Shown: one piece after another, positions 23,152 to 35,088 of the stretch
How the letters are laid out: every line of letters begins with the position of its first letter
Numbering within the stretch: the stretch's first letter is position 1
The notes under the pieces: model-generated
Database searches by the model: none
What the model saw: only the letters and a program-made list of their open reading frames with translations
Told to the model about the DNA's origin: nothing
Program-made: the position numbers and the translations under genes
DNA from: Agroathelia rolfsii
Lineage: Eukaryota > Basidiomycota > Agaricomycetes > Amylocorticiales > Amylocorticiaceae
Direction of reading: 5' to 3'
Assembly: GCA_018343915.1 (NCBI GenBank)
Contig: JABRWF010000001.1
Location: forward strand, 496,001-560,000
DNA: 64,000 nucleotides

Positions 23152-23548
23152 ATACTTGTGGAGCAAAGGCTCAACACAGGATTCTTGTCTTCTTCAAACT
23201 TTAGGCACCAAGCGGAGTGCCTCTGGTAATGTAATAAAAGGATAAAAGATTTGTTTTTGGGCAGGCAGTTTTGCACCTGAAAGGTGTCCCTAGAAGCAGC
23301 AGGCTAACCCTGCGGTAGCGCCTTTGGGTAACGACACAAGGTTTCCCTGGAACGTACAGGTACTCCCAAGCCTAAATCTGAATGGGTTAAAACTAGGTAT
23401 TAGATCCTAGCTAATTGCTTCCGCAAACAGTTCAAGCCCAAATACAAATTTGACAAAAGAAGATGTATGTAAAGATTTTCGTTGCTTGTGCTAATTGGCA
23501 GAGAATCAATCTGCACACTGGAGCGAGGCTCGACAGTGGTTTAGGTTT
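23152..23548 (-). other. Untranslated leader of B1
   Basis: About 400 bp between the primer-binding site and Gag. It holds two adjacent hairpins conserved in B3 and B4: GCAGG/CCTGC arms at 23299-23313 and ACACCT/AGGTG arms near 23274-23287. They are candidate packaging or dimer-linkage structures. Confidence 0.65.
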
Positions 23549-23559
23549 AGCTTCAACCT
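23549..23559 (-). promoter_or_regulatory. Primer-binding site of B1
   Basis: AGGTTGAAGCT (minus strand) lies 2 nt inside the 5' LTR. The LTR start box (24119-24129) reads AGCTTCGATCT. The two pair over all 11 positions if two G-U wobbles are allowed. Confidence 0.72.
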
Positions 23560-23561
23560 AA

Positions 23562-24567
23562 TGTCAAGGCTTACGCTCTTGACTTAACCAAACGACGAAA
23601 CCCTCTCAAAGGTACGAGGGTGGACTGTAAGGTCCCTTTTACACGTATGTATGTCTGGTCTTTAGTAGGCACGTACGTGCTCCCATTGCTATCCTTTGTA
23701 ATAGTAGCCTTGGAACTCTACTTTGCTAGGATCACGTTCGGTACTCTAGCCTGAGGCTTCCCGTGTGCTTTCTTTGCGTCAAATAGATTTCACAAGACTT
23801 TCTTACTTGGAGTAGGCGGCTTAGCCCTCCATACTACAACGAACACCTAAGAGGACTTGTTTCTGCCTCTACCTGAATGAACAGGGTTTTATCACGTGCA
23901 GTCGCCTTGATGTATTGAGGACTTATGTTTCTTATCGACTTACGCCCTCTGGTACTAGGGCCTACGTGTTCTACTTAGATGCCCTTGAGGCCTTACACTA
24001 AATAGAATAGAGAGAGGGAGTGGTGGTTGGCTAGGACGTATATAAGCCTGAAGGCGAAAAGTATATTAGTTCTATGTAAGTATACAAGAGATGGGGGTGC
24101 CCTTACCTGAAGGCGAAAAGATCGAAGCTAAGGTTCAGGTAAGGGCTACATACTTGTATTTATACATAAAATGAAGGGCCCGTGCGCAGCCTTGATGGTC
24201 TGTGCGCAGTGGGGTTCGTAAGCGGAAATGACTAGAATGCAGGGGCAGTGCTTTGTACCTAAGTCCGATGAGCAACCAATTGGAATGATGAGTCTAGTAC
24301 TCCTTAGTAATCGCACAGTGATCGGAACGACCCTGGTTTCTGAGTCTAGACCTTTTGATGAAAAGGAATGATCTAGACTCCGCCTTCCTAATATACTCTT
24401 GTCACGAGCACTCCTGTCATGTGGGGCTAACACAGCCAGTCACACACGCATCAAGATGTCGCCTGCAAGGTATTTCATCCATAACTCCATGAATAAAAAT
24501 CGTAAAAATATAATAAAAATATGTACAGGTGCGTAAAGAAAATGCGAAAAATGTCCAACTCATAACA
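23562..24567 (-). repeat. Shared LTR: 5' LTR of B1 and 3' LTR of B2
   Basis: LTR-B of 1006 bp. On its left is the primer-binding site of B1. On its right, from 24568, are the polypurine tract and Pol C-terminus of B2. TATAAATA starts at 24164 and the start box at 24129, 35 nt apart. Confidence 0.92.
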
Positions 24568-24855
24568 TTACCCCCTTCTTAAGGGAGTTACTCCGGAACT
24601 TCCCTAGTTCCCATCTAGCGTTTTCCTTTGTGTTGGTTTCTGTGTAATTCTCAATAGGCCTAAAAGGTAATTCCCTAAAGACTGCAGCATTTAAGCGTTT
24701 AGGTGCATTAGGGTGCCTCTTATGGAAATCCCATATTCTAGCCTTGGCATGTGTCAGGTGATCCGCGGGTTCCCAATTGTCTTCCCCTGGAGCGTCTTTC
24801 TAGCTGACAAGATACTCAAGCCTTTTAGGTCTTCCCGAGATCCTAGAATCCTTAA
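24568..24855 (-). pseudogene. pol: B2 Pol fragment 1: chromodomain and C-terminus
   Basis: The minus strand encodes the chromodomain and tail of B-family Pol, matching B1 and B3 (ERLEYLVS-like, HKRHPNAPKR region), with at least one in-frame stop. It is cut by a solo LTR-C at a CTTAA target. Confidence 0.85.
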
Positions 24856-25714
24856 TGTCAAGGGATCACTCTTGACTATGCGGAGATAATCAAAGTAACC
24901 TCCTGCCACTAAATAAAAGTACCTAAGTTGCAAGTTTTCCCATACTACACAAACCCTTTTATCTATTGAGGGTGGTAAGGGTACTCTGCTTACGCCTTAC
25001 AAAGCTTCCGGAGACTTAAGTCGAAGGGGAGCAGAGGTTCTGGAACTTCCAAATCACGCGTCACGTATCTAACTAAGTATTCTAGGGAATTTCACCCTAC
25101 TAATTGAATTTGTTGTTGTGCTAAGACGCTGGGCTAGGCCCGGAGGTAAATGAACCCTAAAGGCGAAGTTTTTATTAGTAATCTACTTTAATGAAATACA
25201 ACCTGAATACTTGCCTGAAGGCGAAGAGGTCAAAGCTGGCCTTTCAGGACAAGTTACATACACTACTTATACTACTACAAAAGCTCCGCGCTAGTTCCAA
25301 CGCGGAGGAAAGACAAAGAGAAAGTAGAGTATACAGGGGAAGACCTTTTCCCTAACTCCGACGGGCAGCCGTGCAGAGATACAACACTTCCGGAGGTTCC
25401 GCACTCAGGAGCGGAGCTCTGCAGGAGCTTGGGAGCAGAAGCTTGGAGGTGTGTAATGGAACCAGTATCCGTTAGGAATCGGTCAGTGATCGGAGGTTTG
25501 TACTCCGGAGTTGTGCGGAATGGTGAACAGGAAACGCACAACTTACGATTACTCCTGTAGCATGCGGCTTAGTCACATGAGGGCTAATCATAGGACTGCT
25601 CACTACCTACAGACCACGCTCTGAGGGTAATAAAAAAGAAAAAAGAAATGAAATATAATACATGTTTTTAAATAATAATGAAAAATCTATAGTCCAAATT
25701 TACAACTCATAACA
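24856..25714 (-). repeat. Solo LTR of family C
   Basis: 859 bp from TGTCAAGGGATC to AACTCATAACA. CTTAA flanks it at 24851-24855 and 25715-25719. Confidence 0.94.
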
Positions 25715-27983
25715 CTTAATCTGAGCAACCTCCCATTCCTCTTCTCCTTCGACTTTGACTGGTTTGGGTAGTGGTTGATCCCGGTCTGATGGCTTGTGAC
25801 CCGATAAGAGAGAAACATGAAAAACATCATGTATGGACCAAGTTTGCAGTATCTTGAGGTGATAAGCAAGGGGGCCAATTCTTTCCAGGATTTTGTATGG
25901 ACCTGCAAACTTGGCAGCAAGTTTCTTGGTTGGCTGAGAAGTCTTCAGGTTTTCTGTGGATAGCCAGACCCTGTCACCCTTCTGCCATTGAGGCGTTTCC
26001 CGAACATGTTTATCAAATGACTCCTTCATCTTTTCCGCAGCCAAATTAAGGGTAGCCTGGGCATTGGCCTGGGCGTCGGCTATTACGTGTAACCAGTCTT
26101 CTACAGCAGGGGTTTCAAATAAGCCAGTAAGGGAGAAGTCCATTCTCGGGTCAAATCCGTAATTCATTCAGAAGGGAGAGGTTTTGGTGGCCAAGTGTTA
26201 ACAGTTGTTTAGGGCAAACTCAGCAGAAGGGAGTAAACAAGCCCAATCATCCTGACAATGCAAGACAAAGAACCTTAGATACGCTTCCAGTTCCTGGTTT
26301 ACCCGTTCTGACTGTCCGTCTGTCTACGGGTGATAGGCTGTGGACATAGCTGTAGTGATCCCTAGTTGCTTATGGACCTCCCTCATAACCTTGCTAGCAA
26401 ATTGGGGTCCTCGGTCGGAGGTGATTCGGAATGGTAACCCATGGAGCTTGAAGACGTGTGACCATAACAGCTCTGCTGTCCCAATAGCATTGATCCTTTC
26501 TGTGGTGGGGATGATATGCATCATCTTGGAGAATCGGTTGACTACTACCAGAATACTATCATAGCCCTGGGAATCGGGGAGTTTGACTATCATGTCCATT
26601 GTAATGTAATCCCAGGGTCTAGTGGGTGTTGGAAGCGGTTCAAGAGGACCAAATGCAGGTAAACGTGATGACTTGTTCTGGATACAGGTTTGACAGGTTT
26701 CGACGTATTCATTTATGGCTTTAGTCATACCAGGCCACCAATAGTTACGCGATACTAGTTCAAGGGTCTTGTGTTGACCTAGGTGACCACTGAGCAGGCT
26801 ATCATGGTACATAGAGATGATTTGGGATTGTATTTCCTTATCGGCAGGTACATAAACTCTTCCTTGATGTAGGATTACACCATTTTCCTGATTTCATTCC
26901 TCCAGTCCTTTCTGAAGTTTAACTGGACCGAGATCCTTAACTAAACAGAGTGCCTCTGCAACCTCTGCCTCAGGAGAGGCATTCCGGATTTTCTTGAGCA
27001 GTTTGGATTCTCCTTCCATCAGGACATGACCTCGTCGAGCAGCGTTGATATGGAATAACTTAGGATCTAGCAGTACTACATCATGGTTGTCTTCTGCGTC
27101 CGTAACCTGGAGATCAGGACGTCGAGATAATGCATCAGCTTTGCCATTTTCGGCACCCTTCTGGTAATGGATGCGGAAGTTGAAATCTGCCAGGAAGAGG
27201 GACCAACGAGCTTGTCAACAGGTAAGATTGCGGGCCGTCGTCCAGTATTCAAGGTTCTTATGGTCCGTCCAGATTTCAAAAGGTTCGGGTAGGCCTTGTA
27301 GTAGATGATGCCAATGATCCAGAGCACGGATGACTCCTAGCATCTCTTTGTCCCAAATGTCGTAGTTCCTTTCTGCATCATTCATGGACTGGGACAAGAA
27401 AGCGATGGGGTGCCAGGCACCAGATTCATCCCTTTAACTGAGAACTGCTCCAGTGGCATAAGAGGAGGCATCTGTTTCTACTCTGGTTGGGGCCTTTTGA
27501 TCATAGGAACGTAATACTGGGGCGGTGCTGAAAGCTTTCTTGAGGTTATCAAAACTTTCCTGCTCTTCTGAACCCCAAGTCCAGTCAACCTTGCCTGTAA
27601 GACGGTCTAGGGGCTTACAGATCTTTCCAAAATCATGAATGAAATGCCTGTAGTAATTGGCCAATCCCCAAAACTTGCGGACCTTCTTCACATTCTTAGG
27701 AGTTGGCTAATCTAGGATAGGTTTGACCTTTTCGGGATCCATGCTGACTTGACGGTAGGAGACAATGAAGCCCAGGATATTGACCTCAGGTTTTTCAACC
27801 TTGAACTTATCTAAATTGCCATATAGGTTGTGTTTACGTAAAATGGATAGGACTTCTCGTGTGACTTTGCGTAACTTCTCCTTGGTTTCGGCTCCAATGA
27901 TGACATCGTCAATGTAGACCCTAACAAAACCCAGTTGAACCAATCGAAGGAGAATATCATCCATTAATGCTTGCATAGAAGAC
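25715..27983 (-). pseudogene. pol: B2 Pol fragment 2: integrase, RNase H, RT C-half
   Basis: Collinear B-family coding on the minus strand: GPY/F and post-core region (25700-26167), integrase core and HHCC finger (26324-26812), RNase H (27215-27691) and the RT thumb side with YIDDVIIGAE (27707-27976). Many stops break the frame, most at CGA, CAG or TGG codons of B3. It ends at the AAGAC target of C3. Confidence 0.88.
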
Positions 27984-28812
27984 TGTCAAGGGATCACTCT
28001 TGACTATGCGGAGATAATCAAAATAATCTCCTAACACTAAACAAAGTACCTAGAATACAAGTTTTCCCACACTACCTAATCCCCTTAATCTATTGAGGGT
28101 GGCAAGGGTACTCTCCTTGTATCTTACAAAGCTCCGAAGACTTTTGTCGGAGGAGGGCGGAGGTTCCGGAGACTCCGAATCACACGTCACGCGTCTAACT
28201 AATTAGTCTAGGGAATTTCACCCTACCAATTGAATGTGTTGGTGTGCTAAGACGCTGGGCTAGGCCCGGAGATTAATGATCCCTGAAGGCGAAGTTGATT
28301 GAGTAATTCTAAGAGGAATACAAACACTAAATACTTGCCTGAAGGCGAAGAGGTCAAAGCTGGCCTTTCAGGACAAGTTACATCAACTACTTATACTACT
28401 ACGAAAGCTCCGCGCTAGTTCTGACGTGGAGACAAGAGATAGAAAAAGTAGAATATGCAGGGGAAGACCTTTTCCCTAACTCCGACGGGCAGCCGTGCAG
28501 AGATACAACACTTGCGGAGGCTCCGCGCTCAGGAGCGGAAGCTCGGAGGTATGTAGCGGAACCAGTATCCATTAGGAGTTGGTCAGTGATTGGAGGTTTG
28601 TACTCCAGAGTTGTGCGGAATGGTGAACAGGAAACGCACAACTCACAATTACTCCTATAGCGTGCGGCTTAGTCACATGAGGGCCAATCATAGGACCGCT
28701 CACTGCCTACAGACCACGCTCTTAGGGTAATAAAAGAAAAATAAAAGAAATATACTACATTTGTTTGAATAAATAACAAAAAATTTATAGTACAAAAGTC
28801 CAACTCATAACA
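27984..28812 (-). repeat. 3' LTR of C3 (829 bp, 24-bp deletion)
   Basis: It is 24 bp shorter than the 5' LTR. One copy of a GGAGCGGA-bounded segment near 28535 is missing, as expected from slippage between short direct repeats. It abuts the polypurine tract at 28813. Confidence 0.93.
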
Positions 28813-28823
28813 TTACCCCCTTC

Positions 28824-31800
28824 CTATGGGGATTTCCTCCGGAACATCCCTAGTTCCCATCCTGCTGTGGTTGATGCCACTGTCTCCGTAAAATTCTCCA
28901 ATAGTCGGAACGGAATGTCCTTAAAGGCTGCAGCTGTTAAGCATTTGGGCGCATTAGGGTGTTTCCAATGGAACTTTTTGATCAGCTCCGACGCATTTCA
29001 GACGTCCGCCTCCTTTTCCCATAACTCCTCTCCGGGGTATCCTTTCCAGACAACGAGGTATTTGATTTTCTTTGTTCTCCGACTAATCCGTGAGTCTTTG
29101 ATTTCCTCAACTTCATGCTCCTCCTCCCCTTCTATTTTGACTGGCTCCGGTGCGGAGGTATGTCTATTAGAGGAGAAATGCGGTTTCAGTAAGGAAACGT
29201 GGAAGACATCGTGAATTGCCCATCTCCGTGGTATGGCCAAACAATATGCTCGATCTCCAACATTCTCCGTCACTTTGTATGGACTGATCCATTTTGCAGA
29301 GAGCTTTTTGCTGGGTTGGCGGAGTTTCAGATTTTCTGTACTAAGCCAGACTTTGTCTCCTATGGTGTACTTAGGCTGTTCACTAGCATGTTGATCAAAG
29401 AAGTACTTCATTTTCTTGTTTGCTAGGCTCATGGCAGCTTTAGCATCTTCCTGAAGTTCCGCAATTTTGGATAGCCAATTTTCCGCTCCGACGGTTTTGA
29501 CTGCTCTTGCCGGGGTGAGGTTCATATATGGGGAGAAGCCGTAGTTGAGTTCGAATGGAGATGCTCTGACAGATGCTTGTTGCCAATTATTGAGAGCAAA
29601 TTCCGCCATGGAGAGAAGTTCCGACCAATCTTCTTGTTGATGCAAAACATAGTATTGGATATATGCTTTGACCTCCTAGTTCAGCCGTTCCGTTTGTCCG
29701 TCCGATTGTGGGTGATAGGCTGTGGAAAGAGATGTCTTAATGCCTAGTTGTTTGTGTATCTCTTTCATCACTTGACTAGCGAACTGGGGTCCACAATCGG
29801 AGGTCCACTGTTTTGGAAGGCTATGTAGGCGGAAGATGTTTCGGAGATACAGCTCAGCCATTTCAGCAGAGGTGATTGCTTCCTTAGTCGGGATCAGGTG
29901 CACCATCTTCATAAGCCGGTCGACAACAACGAGAATTGAGTCGTACCCATGTGACTCTAGCAATTTTACAATCATATCTGCTGTAACATGTTCCCACGGA
30001 TGCCCCAGAACTGGGAGCGGAGATAGAAGACCCGCTGGAGGTTGTCTGGACGTTTTGTTAGCTTGACAGGTGAGATAGGATTCGACATAAGTATTGACGG
30101 ATTTCGTAATTCTGGGCCACCAGTAGTTCCTACTGATGAGTTCGAGCGTCTTGTGTCTTCCGGGATGTCCAGCAGCATAAGTATCGTGGTAAGCCTTGAT
30201 GATCTCCATTCAGAGGTCCGGATCACGTAGAACGTAGATCTTTCCGCGATGGAGGATCAATCCGTTCTCCTCATTCCATTCCTCAAGACCATTGCGGAGT
30301 TTTACTGGACCGAGCTCCTTGACGAGGGATAGTGCTTCTGTGACTTCCGCATCCCTTCCCTTTCTCCGGATCCGATCTAGAATCGAACTTTCTCCATGAA
30401 TTTCAACATGCCCTCTTCGTGCAGCATTGATTCGGAAAAGGCTAGGGTTAAGCACTATTTGATCCAGATTGTCCTCCGCATCTGATACTTGGAAGTCCGG
30501 TTGCCGAGAGAGTGGGTCTGCTCTACCATTCTCTGAGCCTTTTAGGTAGGAAATAACAAAATTGAACTCCAAGAGGAAAAGTGACCATCGAGCTTGTCTC
30601 CGAGTGAGGTTCCGAGCTGTCTTCTAGTATTCCAGATTCTTGTGGTCTGTACGGATATCGAAAGCGGAAGGTAGGCCAATGAGATAATGTCGCCAATTAT
30701 CAAGGGCTCTAATAATTACAAGCATTTCCTTGTCCCAAATATCATAGTTCCATTCCGCCTGATTCATGGACTGTGATAAAAATGCAACTGGTCTCCAAGA
30801 ACCATCCGATTGTTTCTGAAGAAGGACTGCTCCGGTAGCGTAGCTAGACGCATCCGTTTCAACTCTTGTTTCCGCAAATTGATTATATCCTGCCAAAACC
30901 GGTGCTGAAGTAAATGCTTCCTTAAGATTGTCAAATGCCTTTTGCTCCTCTGCTCCCCATGTCCAATCCACCTTTCCGGTAAGATGATCCAGTGGTTTGC
31001 ACATTGTTCCGAAGTTCCGCACAAATCTCCAATAGTAATTGGCTAACCCCCGGAACTTGCGGACTTCCGAAACTTTAGTTGGTACAGGCCATTCTAAAAT
31101 TGCCTTAACCTTCTCCGGAGTCATCCGTATTTGACCAAATGACACAAGGGCTCCGAGAATGTCAACCTCTGGTACATCATATTCAAATTTCTCTAGGTTG
31201 GCATATAGATCGTTCGATTTGAGGATTTCCAAGACTTCCAGTACTAACTTCCGGAGCTCCGGCTCATTTTCACCTCTGATAATGATATCATCGATATAAT
31301 GCACCAACCGACCAGTTTGGTATAGGTGGTAAAATACATCATCCATCATCGTTTGCATAGTCGCAGGAGCGTTGCAAAGACCAAAGGTCATAATAAGGGG
31401 CTCAAAGAGACCACGGTTGGTGATAAATGCCGCTTTATGTTCATCTCCTTTGCGGAGTCGGATATTGTGGAATCCCCAGCAGAGGTCAATTTTGGCAAAG
31501 GTGCGGAAACGGGTCATCTTATCTTGTAGCTCCGAAATCAACGGGAGAGGGTACGCATTTGGGACAGTTTCCGCATTTAACTTTCGATAATCCTGAACTG
31601 GTCTTAGGGTGCCGTTCTTTTTCGGAACAAAGAACATCAGAGCTGCTATTGGGCTTTTGGACTTCCGGATATACCCCTTTCTAAGGTTTTCCTCCAAGTA
31701 TTCATCCAGGGCCTCCGATTCCTTTGGCGAGAGAGGGTATGCCTTGCTCTGCCAGTGTCATGAGTAGGGAATTTTCGCCGATTTTTCGAATGTTTTCTTG

Positions 31801-33241
31801 TATTATTTGGACTAGTATTCAATAAGTTATTGCATTTTCCTTTTCTTTTCTTATTTTTCTTATAAAATTACCCTTTAGGGCGTGGACTGTGGGCAGTGCA
31901 GCGGTCATGTGATTGGCCCTCACGTGTTCCAAGCCGCACGTCACAGGAGTAATCTTGGGGCTGTGCAAACTTCCATTTCACCATCACGCACAGCCTAGGA
32001 ACACAGACTTCCTTCCCTGATCAATTCCTAACGGTTACTGGTACCGGTCCAGAAACGGACCTCCACTCAGATGCCCGGTGGAGTTAGGTTGAAAGATCTT
32101 CCCCTGCATTGCCACAATTATGCTTCTATCTCCCTCTGCGCACAGACCATCAATGCTGCGCACGGACCATTCAATAGTAGTATATATAGCGCATGTAACT
32201 TGTCCTGAAGAGCTCAGCTTCGACCTCTTTGCCTTCAGGCAAGTAACCAAAAGTTTGTATCCTCTTTAAAAGTAGATTGCTAAATAAACTTCGCCTTCAG
32301 GGTAAATTCCTTAGGCCTAGGCCACACGTCCTAGCCCCTCCCCTTTCTCTCCCTCTCCCCTTTCCTCTTACTTGTGGGTGGTGCAAATCCCCCTTGTGTG
32401 TGTGTGCGTGATAAGAGCATTGATACAGACAAGATAAGAAAGTACCCGGCGCGCCCTCAATAGATAAAGGGTTTGCGTATCAGTGGGAACACTTGTTTGT
32501 AGGTACTTCATTGTCTGAGTGTTAAGAGTGTGTATTGTTTAGTTGTACGCACAAGTAGGCTCCCCACGCCCAACGTCGTATAGTCAAGGAGTATACCCTT
32601 GACAGCCGGAGGTTTGCGCCTTCTTTCAAAATAATTTTATGATCCCAAGGCTTTCTTGTTGGAAGGCAAGCGGAGGCATCTTTTGAGAAGACGGATGCAT
32701 ATTTCTCCGCCCATTTTGGAAGTACGTTTGTCTCCGCAGTCGCAGAGATCCTTGAAGTCGGAGGCAGGCGGATATCTGCTTTTTTCCAATTGATGATCGG
32801 ATTCTCCAGACGCAGCCAATTAATTCCCAAGATGACATCCTCCGGACCAATATTGGTAACTAAAAAAGGGAGTTGTTTTCTTATGTCACCAATCGTTGTA
32901 TCCAGGACAGCTATTTCCATAATCTGTCCGGACTTATTAGTGGAGTTATCAATATTGAGCACATCAATCGGGCTAGGGAGGAGGCGGGTACAAATTTTGT
33001 TTTTCTTTACGAAGTCAGAATGTACAAACAACGAGGAAGCGCCGGAATCAATCATTGCGGAGCAGGAAATAGTGGAAAATAGTCCATGGAACATAAGTGG
33101 TATGTGAAGGTGCTGTCCATTCGCACCGGATACAGAAGAAGAAATAGAAAAAGAAGTAGATGTACAAGATGAAAAAGAAGAGATTCTATTTTGTATGTAG
33201 GGGTCAGCCAGAATGGCCCTTTCTTCTGACCCAATCAAAAA
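28824..33241 (-). pseudogene. pol: C3 Pol polyprotein, interrupted by solo LTR-A
   Basis: Coding occupies 33241-32605 and 31755-28824, joined across the LTR-A in the same frame. It shows protease (IDSGASSLF), reverse transcriptase (VHYIDDIIIRGE), RNase H (ETDASSYATGAVL), the integrase HHCC finger (AGHPGRHKTLE) and DDE core, GPY/F (WISPYKVTE; the usual G is S here) and a chromodomain (YLVVWKGYPGEELWEK) ending FRRKSP. Nonsense codons: 30624-30626 (TGG to TAG), near 30210 (CGN to TGA), 29676-29678 (CAG to TAG) and 28998-29000. Apart from the inserted LTR, four point changes separate it from a full frame. Confidence 0.94.
31756..32604 (+). repeat. Solo LTR of family A in C3 pol
   Basis: 849 bp from TGTCATGAG to CCTTGACA on the plus strand. 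The flanks are GCCAG (31751-31755) and GCCGG (32605-32609), a duplication with one mismatch. It sits between the protease and RT regions. Confidence 0.92.
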
Positions 33242-34632
33242 CCCGTCTTATCTTTGAATTCCGCAATTGCAGCGGCTTGATCTTCCAGCATTTGTTGTAT
33301 GTCCGCCATGGTTAGACCGGAGGTTCCGTCGGAGGCTGGAGGCGGAGAGAGTTGAGGCGCGGAGGGCTGCGGAACCTGGGAGGCTGCTTGTAGGCGTGCA
33401 GGGTTCCGAGCTGGAATCGGAGGAGCAGAAGTTTTAGCGGAAGGAGGGCTTCTGCATCTCCTCGCTATATGCCCATATTTCCCGCAATTGAAGCATTGGA
33501 CAGTTGACCAGTCAGTAGGCCCCTTCGAGACAGGTTGAGCAGGGATGGAGGCCGGCACCGCTGGACTGCTTCCGACAGCATTGATCGTGATCGGATTTCT
33601 GGCTGTTCCGGCTGAGGAGGTCCCCTGCTGCAATCCTCCTCGCGGTCTCCACTGATCCCTCCAAAGGCCCGCTGATTGGAGCTCTTCTTCCACCTCCTGT
33701 GCTGCATCCATTAGGTGTGGAAGCAAGTCTTTCCTATCCCTCGGCCATCCCGCCAGGACTGATCGGATTTTCTGGTTCAGTCCCTGGTGGAACCGAACAC
33801 GTTGGTCCTCCTCCGACAGTTTAGTTTGGGCTGCTAAGGAGGAGAATTCGCTAATGTAGTCCTGGACAGAGGACGTTCGCTGCTCCAGGGAGGTCAGGCA
33901 CTGGAGTGCATACTGGGCAAAGTCCCGCGACCCGTGCAGGGTTTTGAAAGCAGAGTACAACTGCTCCCACTTAAACCCCTTGGTCTTCATTTCCTCATGA
34001 TATTTTTGCGCCCATCTCTTTGGCGCTCCGTCTAACAGCCCTACTAGGAGCCAGGCCTTTTTGACATCCATGCTGTAAACCTCCGGATTCATTTCCAGGT
34101 AATTCTCAAACCTGAAAATGAATGACTGGTATGTCTTCCAGTCTCCGGTAAAGGCCTTCGGCTTGTCTCCGATCTCCTTTCCGGAAGAGATCGTCTGCCC
34201 TCCGGGTGCAGTTTCCACCCGCACCATCTGCTGGGGTGGGTTTTCCACAATGTGGACTAAGCGCTGGTTCGCCTCCATCATTTGCTGCATGAGGCGGGTC
34301 AGGCTCGCTTGGGTGGCCTGGAGGTCGGAAAGTATGCGGAGGGTCTCTTCCATTGTCGATGGAGGAGGCAGAGGAAGCGGAGTTGTTGCCCTGGATCGGC
34401 GAGACATGGTTGACGGGCTTTCGGGAATCGGGGAGAGGGAGCGGGCGTAGGTGTCGGGTGATGGGGGTGGCGGAAGTAGGGCGGAGCCTGGCTCAACGCG
34501 TACTGGGGCGGGTGCGGCGATATCAAGTGCTGCCTCGATGCAGACTTCTGTCTGAGTCTCTTGCGAGAAATATCCCGTAAAATTTGTTTGGGAACCTTCT
34601 TCCTCGATATAGATGTCTTCTTCCTTGGACAT
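33235..34632 (-). CDS. gag: C3 Gag, intact
   Basis: A complete 465-residue frame starts at an ATG (34630-34632) and ends at the frameshift site. The first 60 residues are acidic, followed by a proline/serine linker. The middle is capsid-like (FENYLEMNPEVYS, LHGSRDFAQYALQ). A zinc knuckle CFNCGKYGHIARRC (CX2CX4HX4C) lies near residue 390. It would assemble the particle and bind the element RNA. It is the only full-length Gag in the window without a nonsense codon, so it may still make protein if the LTR promoter is active. Confidence 0.93.
   Translation of the reverse strand: MSKEEDIYIEEEGSQTNFTGYFSQETQTEVCIEAALDIAAPAPVRVEPGSALLPPPPSPDTYARSLSPIPESPSTMSRRSRATTPLPLPPPSTMEETLRILSDLQATQASLTRLMQQMMEANQRLVHIVENPPQQMVRVETAPGGQTISSGKEIGDKPKAFTGDWKTYQSFIFRFENYLEMNPEVYSMDVKKAWLLVGLLDGAPKRWAQKYHEEMKTKGFKWEQLYSAFKTLHGSRDFAQYALQCLTSLEQRTSSVQDYISEFSSLAAQTKLSEEDQRVRFHQGLNQKIRSVLAGWPRDRKDLLPHLMDAAQEVEEELQSAGLWRDQWRPRGGLQQGTSSAGTARNPITINAVGSSPAVPASIPAQPVSKGPTDWSTVQCFNCGKYGHIARRCRSPPSAKTSAPPIPARNPARLQAASQVPQPSAPQLSPPPASDGTSGLTMADIQQMLEDQAAAIAEFKDKTGF
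33238..33244 (-). other. -1 frameshift site, C3 gag-pol
   Basis: G GGT TTT in gag register, then the gag stop TGA (33235-33237). Pol continues in the -1 frame. Confidence 0.74.
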
Positions 34633-35075
34633 ACAAAGTCTCCGGAGCTTATGTGGATTTTCTTCGTCTCCGGAGGTTTCCGGATTCCGATGCGGAGGGT
34701 GGGATTTGTCTTCTTCTGCCGGGGCTAGAGCTTGCCCGTATAGTAATCACACAATCAGTGTTCGCAAACGCAAAGGGTCTTCAGTCAGTGGCGCTATTAA
34801 ATTTTAACTCCCACAAGGAGCTCCTAGAACCTAATCCGTGTGAGGGATTTTATCGGCTTCGGATACAGCCACTCAGTCACGGAGATCGTATCCGCTATGA
34901 GTGTCTAAACGGGGTTGTCAAAGGGCTGGGGCTGCACCTCACAATTACTTCCCAAAATCGTTTAAGTGCGCTGAGTGGAAAAAGAAGCGGGTCCGGAAAA
35001 TCTATCTACTGCTCTTCGTGTATGATTGCCAATTACACCTTCTCGGAACGCGGAGATTCCGAGGGATATCCGGGT
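34633..35075 (-). other. Untranslated leader of C3
   Basis: 443 bp between the primer-binding site and the Gag start. A long plus-strand frame overlaps it but is antisense and not conserved, so I treat it as noncoding. Confidence 0.7.
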
Positions 35076-35086
35076 AGCTTTGACCT
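35076..35086 (-). promoter_or_regulatory. Primer-binding site of C3
   Basis: AGGTCAAAGCT (minus strand) lies 2 nt inside the LTR. It is the exact reverse complement of the C-family start box AGCTTTGACCT (35456-35466). The changed base relative to families A and B is changed in both partners. Confidence 0.85.
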
Positions 35087-35088
35087 AA

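Larger units (their letters stand above)
17076..24567 (-). mobile_element. B1: complete family B chromovirus, shares its 5' LTR with B2
   Basis: Two LTRs of 1006 bp each (17076-18081, 23562-24567) flank gag and pol on the minus strand. The right LTR is followed directly by the internal 3' end of another B element, so it serves as the 5' LTR of B1 and the 3' LTR of B2. No 5-bp duplication separates them. Both genes have nonsense codons but no indels. Confidence 0.9.

Noticed and set aside
17071..24572. B1 as a simple insertion into B2 with a 5-bp duplication
   Set aside because: TCAAG at 17071-17075 is not found after 24567, where internal B sequence starts directly; shared-LTR tandem fits better.
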